DNA from: Anadara kagoshimensis | Lineage: Eukaryota > Mollusca > Bivalvia > Arcoida > Arcidae | DNA length: 64,000 nucleotides | Assembly: GCA_021292105.1 (NCBI GenBank) | Contig: CM037864.1 | Coordinates: forward strand, 39,461,486-39,525,485 | Reading direction: 5' to 3' | Shown: piece after piece, positions 46,501 to 56,238 of the stretch | Position numbering within the stretch: the first letter of the stretch is position 1 | How the letters are laid out: every line of letters begins with the position of its first letter | Translations under genes and position numbers: made by a program | Notes under the pieces: model-generated | What the model saw: only the letters and a program-made list of their open reading frames with translations | The model's database searches: none | Told to the model about the DNA's origin: nothing

Positions 46501-48153
46501 CGGATGGAACTTCACTTGATGCCATAGATTTAACTATGGTTATTGAAAGTATATGCAACATTTCTTTTGTCAGTATTTTTAGTATGATTGGTTTTGTGTC
46601 CTTATCATAGTATCAGTATAAGTAAGGGTAAATTTGTCATCAGAAATTGATGAAAATGACTATGTTTAAAAAAATAGTTCAGAAATGTGAATCATAAAAA
46701 TACTGATCAATTTAAGCCATATTGTGCACAACTTCAAGGACCCTTTCAGGCCTTAAATGTTAAATGTAGCAACTGTCTTTATTCAAGTGCATGTTGTAGC
46801 GATATAGCTACATGGTATTGTATGTACTAGTTAAGAGACTGTCTCGTCTATGGGGTACCTTTTAGTGGAAACAGTAGAGCATTCACTTTGCAAACGAACA
46901 GCCTGGATTCGATTCGCAGCTTCTGGGAAGGGAATTTTATCTATAATTTCATTGTAATTAGCATTTACATTACAAATGGTGCCCAGGCACGGATCCAGAC
47001 AGGGGCACACCTGACCTGTGTCCCCCTTACAATTTTCGCAGCCCCTTCACCACACTATAACATGGGGTAAGGACTGCTCTATATAGCTTTTGTCCCCAAA
47101 CACAAATTAGAAATTTGTCAGTGTGCCCCCCTAACATAGAATCCTGGATCCGCCACTGGTGCCCACAATGGGTACTTGCCTTTGAATGGGGGCACCCACA
47201 GGAAATATCCCAATAAAATGGGGTTCGCCGCTGTACCACGTGATACCCGCTAATGTTTATGCGGGACACTTATTTCCAATGGATGTGGAATCGCATGAGA
47301 AAACGACGTCATTCCGGGAATCTGTGACGTTGACGTTTTCCAAAACGTTCTGCACAAACGTTAAGAGGTATTGATCACGTGGTACAGCGGCGAACCCCAT
47401 TAATAAATATAATTAAAATAATACATGTTAGGATATGTCTTCAAGGGGCGAAGACTAAAGGGGAGGGATGTAAATGTAACGACATAGCTACATGGTATAG
47501 TATGTACTATGTATAGGTTAAGAGACATTACTACTGTCTCACCTATGGGTACCTCTAAGGTGAAACAGTAGAGCGTTTGCTTTACAAACAAGCGACCCGG
47601 GTTTGATTCCCAGCAACGGGGAAGGGAATTTTATAACTAATTTTTCATTGTTACAATGTAACTAGCATTTACTTTACAATGTGTTTTATTCGTTATAGAA
47701 GGGAAAATGGGTCCTTTATTTTGCCAAACAGACACAATTGCTAAACATGTTAAGGTCTTAGTGGGCTATATTTAACTTTAAATTCTTTAAATAAATGCAA
47801 AATATTGATATTGTGGTAATTTATTAGATTGCATATCTGCCCTGGATAAGCAGCAACTTTATATATAAAAAGAATCCAATACTTAAAACAGCGCTTTTTT
47901 TTCAATGTGGGTACGGAGAATAACTGATAACTGACAGAGGTCCCCCCCCCCCTTGCAAATTTGTGCAGACGACGCAAGTGTAGAGAGTCGTTTTCCTTTG
48001 GAAAATGATCTAAGATAATCTATGTTTGATAAAAAGTATGCACCTATATTTGGGTATATCTTTTTCTTTAACTCTCTGGCAATCAATAACGCAATTTAGA
48101 ACCAGTGACAGCAAAATCAACAGTCGAGTGACACGTTCAATGGAAGTCGCCAT
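34674..48153 (-). CDS. EDEM2: EDEM2, ER degradation-enhancing alpha-mannosidase-like protein 2
   Basis: Ten coding exons (5' to 3'): 48044-48153, 46072-46182, 45282-45427, 44237-44362, 41337-41548, 40580-40721, 38878-39002, 37519-37663, 36765-36886, 34674-36089; 2655 nt, 884 residues, frame kept at every GT/AG junction. Exon 1 encodes a signal peptide ([17 protein letters not shown]). Glycoside hydrolase 47 landmarks follow: [104 protein letters not shown], and the Ca-site NTEAHP. The C-terminal [17 protein letters not shown] matches the EDEM2 end and sets it apart from EDEM1/3. EDEM2 trims mannose from misfolded glycoproteins in the ER for disposal. Human EDEM2 is about 580 residues; the excess is a Lys/Glu/Asp/Ser-rich stretch at about 500-820 with coiled-coil potential. 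Introns are full of repeats. Confidence 0.95.
37705..37920. repeat. TACTGTAA MITE, copy 1
   Basis: 216 bp in EDEM2 intron 7, starting TACTGTAAACATATTTATTT and ending AAATACATTTACAGTA, flanked by TA-rich sequence. Internal GTGTTATAGTGCATATTTCA and GTCTAAATTTCCTTAA are shared with the copy at 38195-38412. The outer TTTATTTTCGC is inverted as GCGAAAATAAAT-like sequence. Confidence 0.75.
38195..38412. repeat. TACTGTAA MITE, copy 2
   Basis: Same orientation and intron as copy 1, 274 bp away. It differs by scattered changes, so each copy inserted or duplicated long ago. Confidence 0.75.
38560..38735 (-). mobile_element. tRNA-like SINE fragment in EDEM2 intron 7
   Basis: On the minus strand GGGCTTGATGGCTGAGTGGT then TTAAAGCACACACTGACAG resembles a tRNA A-box region; a C-run precedes it on the plus strand. 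Related to 40380-40480. No B-box-perfect match and no target duplication seen. Confidence 0.5.
39110..39260. repeat. 66-bp arm palindrome in EDEM2 intron 6
   Basis: Arms 39110-39175 and 39195-39260 are inverted copies with two mismatches around a 19-bp loop. The arm contains CATGAGGTCATGGAGAGAAC. It would form a long stable hairpin in the intron RNA on either strand. Confidence 0.85.
40380..40480 (-). mobile_element. tRNA-like SINE fragment in EDEM2 intron 6
   Basis: Minus strand GGGGCCTCGATGGCTGAGTG then GTCTAAAGTG, and B box AGGTTCAAATCCC about 60 bases later, with a C-run between. Serine/leucine-tRNA-like head, no acceptor-stem pairing. Confidence 0.6.
40524..40558. repeat. (TG)n microsatellite
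   Basis: About 17 uninterrupted TG units in EDEM2 intron 6, about 20 bp from exon 6. Confidence 0.95.
41764..43932 (+). mobile_element. Pearl/BIV160-type element 1 (8 tandem units)
   Basis: Lies in EDEM2 intron 4. Begins AACAAGAGGCCCAATAGGGC, with CTCAACTGGC matched inverted near the end by GCCAGTTGAGCTAAAAA. The core is eight ~145-bp units starting GTGACCTTGACCTTT and containing CATGCCTATACAAAAAGTTT. A related block with TTCACAATTGACCTTGACC stands on both sides of the core (42125-42200 and 43425-43500). The right end carries a CGCAC-rich microsatellite. This is the architecture of bivalve pearl elements as I know them. No protein is encoded. Confidence 0.8.
45045..45240 (+). repeat. Dispersed repeat family A, copy 5
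   Basis: TTCCTTTCATTCTCAAAAGT, GTGTAGCTAGCTAAGCAAGA, CGCTTCCCTGGTGGAAGTTT, in EDEM2 intron 3. Its right edge reaches within about 45 bp of exon 3. Confidence 0.75.
46795..46980 (+). repeat. tRNA-like repeat family F, copy 1
   Basis: TATAGCTACATGGTATTGTA, AAACAGTAGAGCATTCACTT, GGATTCGATTCGCAGCTTC. The tRNA-like head (GTAGAGC..TT....CTGGATTCGAT) suggests a SINE. A second copy lies at 47472-47660, both in EDEM2 intron 1. Confidence 0.6.
47218..47400. repeat. MITE family G, copy 1
   Basis: 183 bp with about 27-bp terminal inverted repeats: ATGGGGTTCGCCGCTGTACC, then ACGTGAT, and its exact complement at the right end. Sits in EDEM2 intron 1. The second copy (51710-51908) is inverted, in RPS10 intron 3. 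Internal ACGTTTTCCAAAACGTTCTG and AAACGTTAAGAGGTATTGAT are shared. Confidence 0.85.
47472..47660 (+). repeat. tRNA-like repeat family F, copy 2
   Basis: GACATAGCTACATGGTATAG, AAACAGTAGAGCGTTTGCTT, CCCGGGTTTGATTCCCAGC (B-box like). Direct repeat of 46795-46980; between them lie 500 bp including MITE family G copy 1. Confidence 0.6.
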
Positions 48154-48226
48154 ATTTTATTTCAATCGATCTTGCTTCCGGTGCTACAGACTTCCTCTTC
48201 CGGTTAGCCATTATCAAGTTTGGCAA
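48154..48226. promoter_or_regulatory. Bidirectional EDEM2/RPS10 promoter with TOP start
   Basis: Between the EDEM2 start codon (48153, minus) and the RPS10 first donor (48227, plus) lie 73 bases. The tract CTTCCTCTTCC at 48191-48201 fits a terminal oligopyrimidine start, the translational control signal of ribosomal-protein mRNAs, so RPS10 probably starts near 48191. Two CTTCCGG sites (48174-48180 and 48197-48203), the complement of the ETS/GABP consensus CCGGAAG, are known features of bidirectional and ribosomal-protein promoters. No TATA box. Transcription starts are inferred. Confidence 0.7.
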
Positions 48227-51200
48227 GTGAGTGTCACCTAGTCCCAAAAATCCCAATCTATCGGAAAAGTTCTTCTCAGAAATTCAACTTTCTTAATCAG
48301 GATTTGAAAATAAATAAAATTCCTTTTGGAATCTTATGCGATTCAGGCTTAAATACTCGTAACACTTATGTTTTTGCACATTGAAACCTCATGCTGAATG
48401 AAAGCAGGGTCCGTTTGAAAGCAGAATATTATGGCTAATGTCTTGATAAAAGAATAAAATTCAACGGTTATTTTTGCGATTAAAACCAACGTGGTTTTAA
48501 CATTGGTTTGGTTTTAAAACCAATATTACAATCGTTTAATTTGTGCCCGCAACTGAAATCGTGTGGATCTCTTAAAAGATGTTTACCTCATGAGAAAAAT
48601 TGCAATTACAAATTATGAGGACCTCTGTGTCGGATCTCATTTTAACTGTTATAACAGTGGTAGCTCAGTTGAAAGGGTGCTCGCACCATTAATGGAAGGT
48701 TGTGGGTTGATCCCCCAGATGGCCAAGACTTGAAAGTGGGTAGTGACCGTTTTTTAGCCAAGCACTCTGCATAATTTACAAAACGAAAATCGTGGTTCTT
48801 TCAGATGTGAACTGAAAATAAACGAGATCACACTGTACAGTTTACCCCGCTGTATATTGCCATAACTGGCAGCTCACAGGCAAAATTTCTGCACCTTTAT
48901 CGTTCTATCCGATTCTGTATAATTTACCTGTACACGACTTGTCATCAGTGAAGATCGATATACTGTTTGGCCTTTCATAATAGGGATGGGTATTATCAAA
49001 TTTATGTATCGCAGTATATTATGATACACAGATGCTGTATCATGATACATCTAATATATTGTTTCAAAACTGATGAAGGCAAAGAGCCAAGGACCTGTTA
49101 AATATGTAACAACTCTACGCCGTCGGCCATGTAGCTAGTACACGTTATGATCAGGGCTCTCAAGTACTGAAACTTCAAATGCAGGTCATGACCTGCATTG
49201 GACTTCACAAATGCAGGTCACTGCGCGGACGGACTTTTCCAAGCTTAACAAAATCAATAATTAGACTTTATACCTTTTATTTTAAAAAAAACAATAGATA
49301 TGTTTGTGCATACAATCACATGATAATGCCAATACTTCTTTTTCTTGCCTTCTCTTTTTTCATTGTTATATAATTATTATATTCATGGCAAACTTTTTTT
49401 GCCCTTCTCAGTACCTTATCACTTGGTTCATAATTGAAACATAATTCATCAGAATTGTATTTACAACTTAACAGTGAATTTATTGTGTCCTGACCTAGAC
49501 TAGCTCTAAATTCTGTAAAAATATGTTTTACATGAGAGAATAGTATTTCAGTCTGAATTACTGTTTGGTAAAATCAAAAACACTTTTAAATAATATTTAC
49601 AAAATGGTCATAAGATTGAAAAACTATACCCACTGACTGCATTTTTACTAAAACTATTTTTTTCATTTTATTTCACTCTGTATATTGTTAAAAGTGCTTA
49701 AGTACTTTATATAAGCTTCTGATATTTTTCATGTCATAGTTGAGCAGGACATTTTTTAAATAAATGAATAATTAAAAAAAATTGTTTGAAAATAAACTTA
49801 AAGATAAATAAAATTATGTTGTTTAATATCATAATGATGAATGAATCAAATACAACATATTCTAGAATAGTGCCAGTCTTTTCTAAATATAGACTGATAG
49901 ATTGCTGTTTGAGTTATCTCCCTTTTGTAAACACATGGCAGAACTGACAGATGCACCACTGTGACACTGTCACTTTCCAGCAATGGTTTTCGCTATTTAA
50001 CATCATGCAATCGGATAATGCTTTTATTTATGGATTATTTCATGAAAAAGGAACATTCTAAGTGAGTCTGTTATATTATTAAAGTTCTATTTAAAAAATC
50101 GAAGTGCAGTTTATGTTTGCTCCTGTATGCAGTACTGTTTTACCTATGTATACCCGATATACACAGGTGTTAAAGTAATCCAGTACCTGTGCTGTTTATT
50201 TAACCATGACTGATCAATCACAGGTGGATAGATTAATTAGTGTCTATACACAAATAATCATTGCCCAGTAATTAAGGATTACTTTACGCAAGACTTCGAA
50301 CTTCAGGATTCCCGGGTCATATGAAAATTTGCGGGTGATTAAATGGATGCGGGTGTTATGCGGGTCATGGTCTTAATTTCCGGGTGTGACCCGCACGATC
50401 CGGGTGACTTGAGAGCCCTGGTTATGATAGTTTTGTGTTTGGCTGTTTCATATCGGATTGAAAGCTTTACATATGACATATTTACATTTGGGTTATTAAA
50501 CAGATTGAGCTTGTGTGTTAATGTAGGTTATAAAAAGTTAGCTTACTTGACATAAAAAATACTGATATTACCGGGTCAGATCTGCCATATCGCAATATGT
50601 ATGTATTATGAAATTGTATTGTGATATACCAGTATACCGATAATACCGTGCATCTCTAGTTCATATTGAAATGAATATTTTGTATTTGTAGGATGTTGAT
50701 GCCTAAAAAGAATAGAGTGGCTATTTTTGAATATTTATTCAAAGAAGGAGTACTTGTTGCAAAGCAAGATTTCACTGCTCCAAAACATCCAGATATTGAT
50801 GTCCCAAACCTTCATGTTATCAAGGCATTGACAGTAAGTATTCTGAAGAATATTTAATATCTCTGTTCAAGTTGATAGCAAAGTACACAGATGTTTACAA
50901 GTTACCAGAATACAGTTGTTTTGTTTATTACACACATGTAACTACATGTACTGGTGTAGCTAGCTAAACAGGAGAGGTGCTTACCCTATTGGAGCACCTG
51001 ACCTCACTTCCCTGCTTGAAGTTCACATGTTTAACCTAATTTGCTAGCTTCAATCTTTTTCTTTGCTTTGGGATTATGGTCTGGGCATGGATTGGAATGT
51101 TTGTTTGGGATTTATAGTATACATTATACTATAGAGTCTGTAAAATTAGAATGGTGTGATCAGGGTAAATATTTTCCATATTTGTATAACAATTGGTTTT

Positions 51201-54200
51201 AAATTGTAAGATTTATTCAACATTTTGCCTGTAGTTGTGGGTTTTGGTTAATGCCTTAATTTAATACAAGGCAACAAGTATTTAAGTTTTTCGAATTTAT
51301 AAACTTTGTTCAACAATGTTAAACATGAAGATATGCAGAAATATTACTTTTACAAATTTGTTATTTTGTTTATTTGTAGTCACTAAAATCACAAGGCTAT
51401 GTACGTGAACAGTTTGCCTGGAGACATTATTACTGGTATCTTACAAATGAAGGTATCCAGTATTTGAGAGATTATTTACATTTGCCTGCAGAAATTGTCC
51501 CAGCAACTCTGAAACGACAGACAAGACCAGAAACATCAAGAGCTAAGCCCAGAGGTTAGTTGAAATGCTTGCTTGGCCTTGTTGTGGACTTCCCTGGCCA
51601 TGTTAACTTAACCACAGGCTGTATCAATCACAATGCCTCTCTTTGTATACATGTTCCAATTCATAGTATGAAAATGTGTCAGTTTGCTACGCAAAGTTCA
51701 GTGGTTGTAATGGGGTTCGCCGCCGTACCAGGTGATCAATACCTCTTAACGTTTGTGCGGAACATTTTGGAAAACGTCGACGTCACAAATTCCCAGAATA
51801 ACTTTGTTTTTACGGGAAAACGTCATATTGTGCGATTCCATGTCCTGTGGAAACAAGCGTTTCACAGACATGTTAGAAGGTATCACGTGGTACAGCGGCA
51901 AATCCCATTACTGGTTCAGTTTTCTCCGTTGTATCTGAACTGATGTGAAAGTTTTGAGTGTGGTGAAAAACACCATTCCACCACCACCACTTGTTATATG
52001 TCGGTACTTGTACCAATGACAGTGACATAAAGCAAAAGAAATGACACTGCTATCTTGGTACACTAGTCCATCTTGGGTTTCAAACATTTAACCTACGGTA
52101 TACATTTTAGTTGGTAGATGAATTGCAACAATTCAAAGTAGTATAAATAACTTTTTCAAGGGACATAACACTTAAACACAAGTTGATTGGAATCAAGCTT
52201 ACTGCTCCAAATCTTGATTTAGTTTCCCAGGGATCACACAGACCTTGAAAAGTGCCTGATGATGAGGTTGGTAGACATTACATTGTTTATGCATTGGTAA
52301 GACTTGTTGTAACATGTAACTTACAGAATTTGTTTTAGTATAGCTTTATTGATGTTCTTTCAGGTCCTGATATGCCACAGAGAGGACCAGGAGCCTCAGA
52401 TAGAGCAGAATACAGAAGAGCTGCACGTTAGTATTCTTTTTTAGTCGATGGACCGTCATTTTTCATGGTTTTATATTGGGACCATACCTAGTTACAAATG
52501 ATTTAAATTGTAAACAAGCATGATTTGTTCTTTTGTGTAAAACAATGATCATTCTAGAAGAGGTATTTATTTTGCCAAATTAACCCCATTGTTTAGGCCT
52601 TAGTGGGCCGTATTTTACATTAGGTGAATACAAAAAGTAGCGATGTTATGGTGTTTTAGAGGAAAAGTTTTGGAAATGAGCCACTTGAAAAAAATCCTAG
52701 ATTGAACACTTTTGACTGTAATATTTTAGTCATTTTCATTGTTTCACATGTATATTTCGATCATACTAAATTATATACATGTATATATTATCCAAAGATT
52801 ACATAAGCTCTACTGTGCAGATTTGCTGTGTCAAGTAAAGCAGTAAACATATAAATTAATAAAAATATAGATTTCTGTACTGTGAATGTTTTGCCATGTG
52901 TGTCTAGAAATATTAAAGAATGTTACATTACTGTGAATAGTGGTTGTCTACAAGACAAAAAAGAAAATTTTTGTGAGATGCATACAGTATGTAGCAAAAG
53001 AACTAATTTATGATCTTGCATGGGTTGTTAAAAAGTCTACTGTTAATTCTTAAAATCTCTTGCTAAGTTGCTATGTATAAGTTTGTAAGTAAATAACTTT
53101 ATGTTATGTTGAATGTGTCCTCAATACCTGTTAAAGACTTTTATATGTCCATCAGCTTTCTATTCATTTCCAAAAAGTTCTGCCTTAGGCACCTAGTCGT
53201 GTATGAAGCTGTAGAATAAGAGTGGACTTTTTCTTTACAGTATCGTGTTAGATTTTCTATAGGTTATAATGTTAAAAGTTCCAAAAGTCCCTTACAAATT
53301 TACATAAATGCTCTGGTATATGTCTATGTGATGACCTTGCACCATCTGTAAAACAATTTAAGATTGCCATTATGCAGTACTCTATTTACATACATCTAGC
53401 ATTGATCATTATAGATAATTAATTATGTGTGTTCCATATTTTCAGCTGGAGGTGGTGGTGATAAGAAGACTGATGTTGGTGCTGGAGCTGAAACAAGCTT
53501 CCAGTTTGTAAGTTAACATTGATTCTTTTAACACCTTTCCTCAAAACTTAGTGTTTATTGCAAGTTGAACTGGAAAATATTCCCAGCAGGATAGAACTTG
53601 GATGTATGTAGCATCTACAGGACAAGTGATATTTTTAGTAGGGCTGTCACGATTACCCGGATACCCGATAAACGGGTCGGTTCCATGCTGTAACCGGTTA
53701 CAGAATTATTAACCGGGTAACCGACAATACACTGTTCAAAGTTCATAAATGCACATCTGATGTTTGTCTGTGAAATATTAAGAAATGTTTAATTTAAAAA
53801 TCTATCAACCGGCTTATAAACCTTATAAAAACAGTGACATGCACTTTATTCAATGAAAAATTGATGAATAAATACAAAGTATACTTTCTTTATGACCTTG
53901 CGTGATGTCAGTTGACATACTGTAAACATTGTGTATCGGCCCGTGATAACTAGAGAGTTTCCGATATTCCTAAACCCAAAGTTGATAATAACACTAGAGA
54001 GTTTCCGAATGCGGTTTAAAATTGTAATCATTCTGATAAACATTTTGAATGACGTTTAAAATTCTGTTTTAACGAGTTTATCGTTAATGTTATTTGCATA
54101 CATTGAATAAATTTTCAAGTTTGATTTCTTATTTTTGAAGTTATTAGTAACTTATTACGGCAAGTCCGCTTCTGGTTAACGAAGCGCATGCGTCAGTATA

Positions 54201-55272
54201 AAAAAAAACGTGTATAGTCCGTCAACGATATTTTGGCAGTATTTATAAATATGGAAGAGCAAACGTTATATATTGCCTAAGATAGGGATATATAACAGTG
54301 GAGTTGACAGATGAAGGCGTGAATATACGGTATTAACTAATTATAAACATTCTGCCGCGATATCGCTGCCGGACTATACACATAGGATGAAAGTCACGAG
54401 GTATACAGTTTGAAATATTAGACGTGCAAAGAAATAAATTCATTTTTAAGGTTAAGTTTATTTCTTAACTAACATATATAATTGTGACACTTTGTTAAAT
54501 ATGGAAGTCTTAATTAATTGTATAGGATATCGGGTAACCGGTCACGGTTCGGGTACAACATGTCGGGTACCCGGTTATGAAAATTGCTAACCGTGACAGC
54601 CCTAATTTTTAGTTTGCCAAAAGAAATCATGGCAGTGGGTCCAAAATGGAAAAACTATAGAAGGTTTCTAGGAATTGTTTAAAATTTATCTCTGCAAATA
54701 TACCAGTACTAGATCTTTGATGCAGGATATTTCAGATGTAGCATCCTTACATTAGGGACATTATTTTGCACAAACTTTGACTGGGACTGCAAGCAGGGAA
54801 GTTTTGGACAGGTTTCTTTAAACTATTTAAAAAATCACATCTGATTATTGTACATTGGCTAAAACTTCATATGTTACATTCTTGATAAGTAATATTTAAT
54901 TTGCACAAACATCTGCATTGAGGCATCAAATAGTAAAACTAGATAGAGTCGACATTTAAAAAAATTTATTAGATGTTAAAATAAAATTAAAATTAATCTG
55001 AATAATGGTTTAGAAATGGAAAATGTCCTTTTGAAAGTCAAAATAAAAAAATCCTTAATTGGCCCCTTTGAATATGGTTCATCATTTCATTGACTAAGAA
55101 GTAAATTGTAGATGCAATATTGGACTATGTATTACATAGATTGAGTTATCACATCTTTGTTTCTTGACATTTTCAGAGAGGTGGGTTTGGCAGAGGTGGT
55201 GGTGGATTTGGTCGTGGACGTCCACAGCAGCAGCAACAAGAATAGACTATTTTGTACATAGCTAAAAATAAA
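48191..55272 (+). CDS. RPS10: RPS10, 40S ribosomal protein S10
   Basis: Exon 1 (48191-48226, non-coding, TOP-like); coding exons 50692-50833 (ATG 50693), 51380-51554, 52364-52426, 53446-53507, 55177-55245; 510 nt from ATG to stop, 169 residues, frame kept. N-terminus [20 protein letters not shown], then [20 protein letters not shown] and [20 protein letters not shown] are the winged-helix ribosomal S10 domain at the mRNA entry side of the small subunit. The tail is Gly/Arg-rich ([16 protein letters not shown]) and ends in Gln/Glu, as in other animals. Length is close to the human protein. AATAAA at 55267-55272 lies 22 bases after the stop. Introns hold three hAT insertions, a MITE, a SINE and a family A repeat. 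Confidence 0.97.
48650..48905 (+). mobile_element. tRNA-derived SINE family D, copy 2
   Basis: Head GTGGTAGCTCAGTTGAAAGG, then GTGCTCGCACC, and B-box-like GGGTTGATCCCC. It continues GGCCAAGACTTGAAAGTGGG and TAGTGACCGTTTTTTAGCCA, as in the copy at 30935. In RPS10 intron 1. Confidence 0.65.
48982..50659. mobile_element. Outer hAT-like element (host of a nested insertion)
   Basis: Left end AGGGATGGGTATTATC and right end GATAATACCGTGCATCTCT are imperfect inverted repeats. The flanks TTCATAAT (48974-48981) and TTCATATT (50660-50667) match at 7 of 8 bases, fitting an old 8-bp hAT duplication. It has no transposase ORF. A younger element (49152-50420) sits inside it, all within RPS10 intron 1. Confidence 0.6.
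49152..50420. mobile_element. hAT-type element with perfect 8-bp target duplication
   Basis: 1269 bp with ends CAGGGCTCTCAAGT / ACTTGAGAGCCCTG and exact 8-bp direct repeats GTTATGAT at 49144-49151 and 50421-50428. CAGGG-type ends plus an 8-bp duplication define the hAT superfamily. The interior has repeated ATGCAGGTCA and CGGGT blocks but no transposase, so it is non-autonomous. Confidence 0.88.
50955..51120 (+). repeat. Dispersed repeat family A, copy 6
   Basis: GTGTAGCTAGCTAAACAGGA, GGAGCACCTGACCTCACTTC, TGGTCTGGGCATGGATTGGA, in RPS10 intron 2, same strand as the gene. Confidence 0.75.
51710..51908. repeat. MITE family G, copy 2 (inverted)
   Basis: ATGGGGTTCGCCGCCGTACC at the left and GGTACAGCGGCAAATCCCAT at the right, 199 bp, flanked by TA on both sides (51708-51709 and 51909-51910). 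Inverted relative to 47218-47400. In RPS10 intron 3. Confidence 0.85.
53639..54604. mobile_element. hAT-type element with perfect 8-bp target duplication
   Basis: 966 bp with ends TAGGGCTGTCACG / CGTGACAGCCCTA and exact 8-bp direct repeats ATTTTTAG at 53631-53638 and 54605-54612. Subterminal CCCGGTTA/TAACCGG blocks are repeated and inverted at both ends. No transposase; non-autonomous. In RPS10 intron 5. Confidence 0.9.
55267..55272 (+). terminator. RPS10 polyadenylation signal
   Basis: AATAAA 22 bases after the RPS10 stop codon, the usual distance for a ribosomal-protein gene with a very short 3' UTR. Confidence 0.8.
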
Positions 55273-55647
55273 AAAATGTGATTTAAAATGGTTTATTAGT
55301 TCATTCATGAGGAATTGAAGGCTGTATTTATCATACATATAAGAAGATCTTGTGAAATTATGGAATACGGGAGAAAGAAGTAATGGTTATTCTTGTTGAA
55401 GATCGGAAATAGTTTGCCTGTATGGATGTATCATTTTATAGAAGGTGTTCCATAAATCTAAATGGACACTCGTATGTGCATTGTGCAGGCAAGCTAAAAC
55501 ATCATGTAATGCAGGTTACATCTTGATATAGGCAAGAAAAAAAAGATTGGGATTTAAAAATCCATTCACTTGCTTATGTCATGTGTTTGTGATTTGGATT
55601 GGGATTACGTAATTTGTGTCGGATCAAACTTTCCTTCACTTTTATAA
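55273..55647. other. Intergenic after RPS10
   Basis: No gene or repeat identified. Confidence 0.4.
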
Positions 55648-55912
55648 GGTCTGGTCCAAGTTTCACAATCATTCCTAACTAAAATTTTCCTCAAATCTGG
55701 TAAGTTTTGGGAACAATTTATAGTACCAGTACATTGAGTAAAAACTTTTGATAAAATTAAAATATAGCTGTGTGAAGGTTTGACTGAATCTGAAAATGAC
55801 ACCTTAAATTTCTGAATATCTTTGAAAAATAACAAAATTATTACACTATTAAATTTGCTAGATTTAAGTTGAAGGATAATCTTAGTTAAGAAATAATTGT
55901 GAAACTAGGACC
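55648..55912. repeat. MITE family C, copy 2
   Basis: 265 bp; left end GGTCTGGTCCAAGTTTCACA and right end TTGTGAAACTAGGACC are inverted, with AATTAAAATATAGCTGTG inside. The same family lies at 12206-12463. Confidence 0.7.
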
Positions 55913-56238
55913 TTTTCCAAATCAACATGCCATCCTGTGCAAAAAACCCTCTTGTATTTCCACAAATCCAGTGCACATGGAAAATGCAAGAATAAAGTCG
56001 TATTTTCCAACAAACTGAAAAAATTGTCAAAACTTTATACAAAATATACCGACCTAATAGGGAAAAATATTTTTTATTCATGAAAAAGTGAACTTAATTC
56101 TGTACATAGAGCAATTTTTGAACTTTTTAACAAAACAACAAATATGACTATGTCAAAATTATCCTTTCTCTACCTTCTTACTTGGAACAACTACAAACGT
56201 TGTGTCATAATTGGAATATTCATAATGATCACACCTGG

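Noticed and set aside
51560-51943. 127-codon ORF in RPS10 intron 3
   Set aside because: It reads through MITE family G, as do the ORFs at 51753 and 47186; the matching frames come from the shared MITE.
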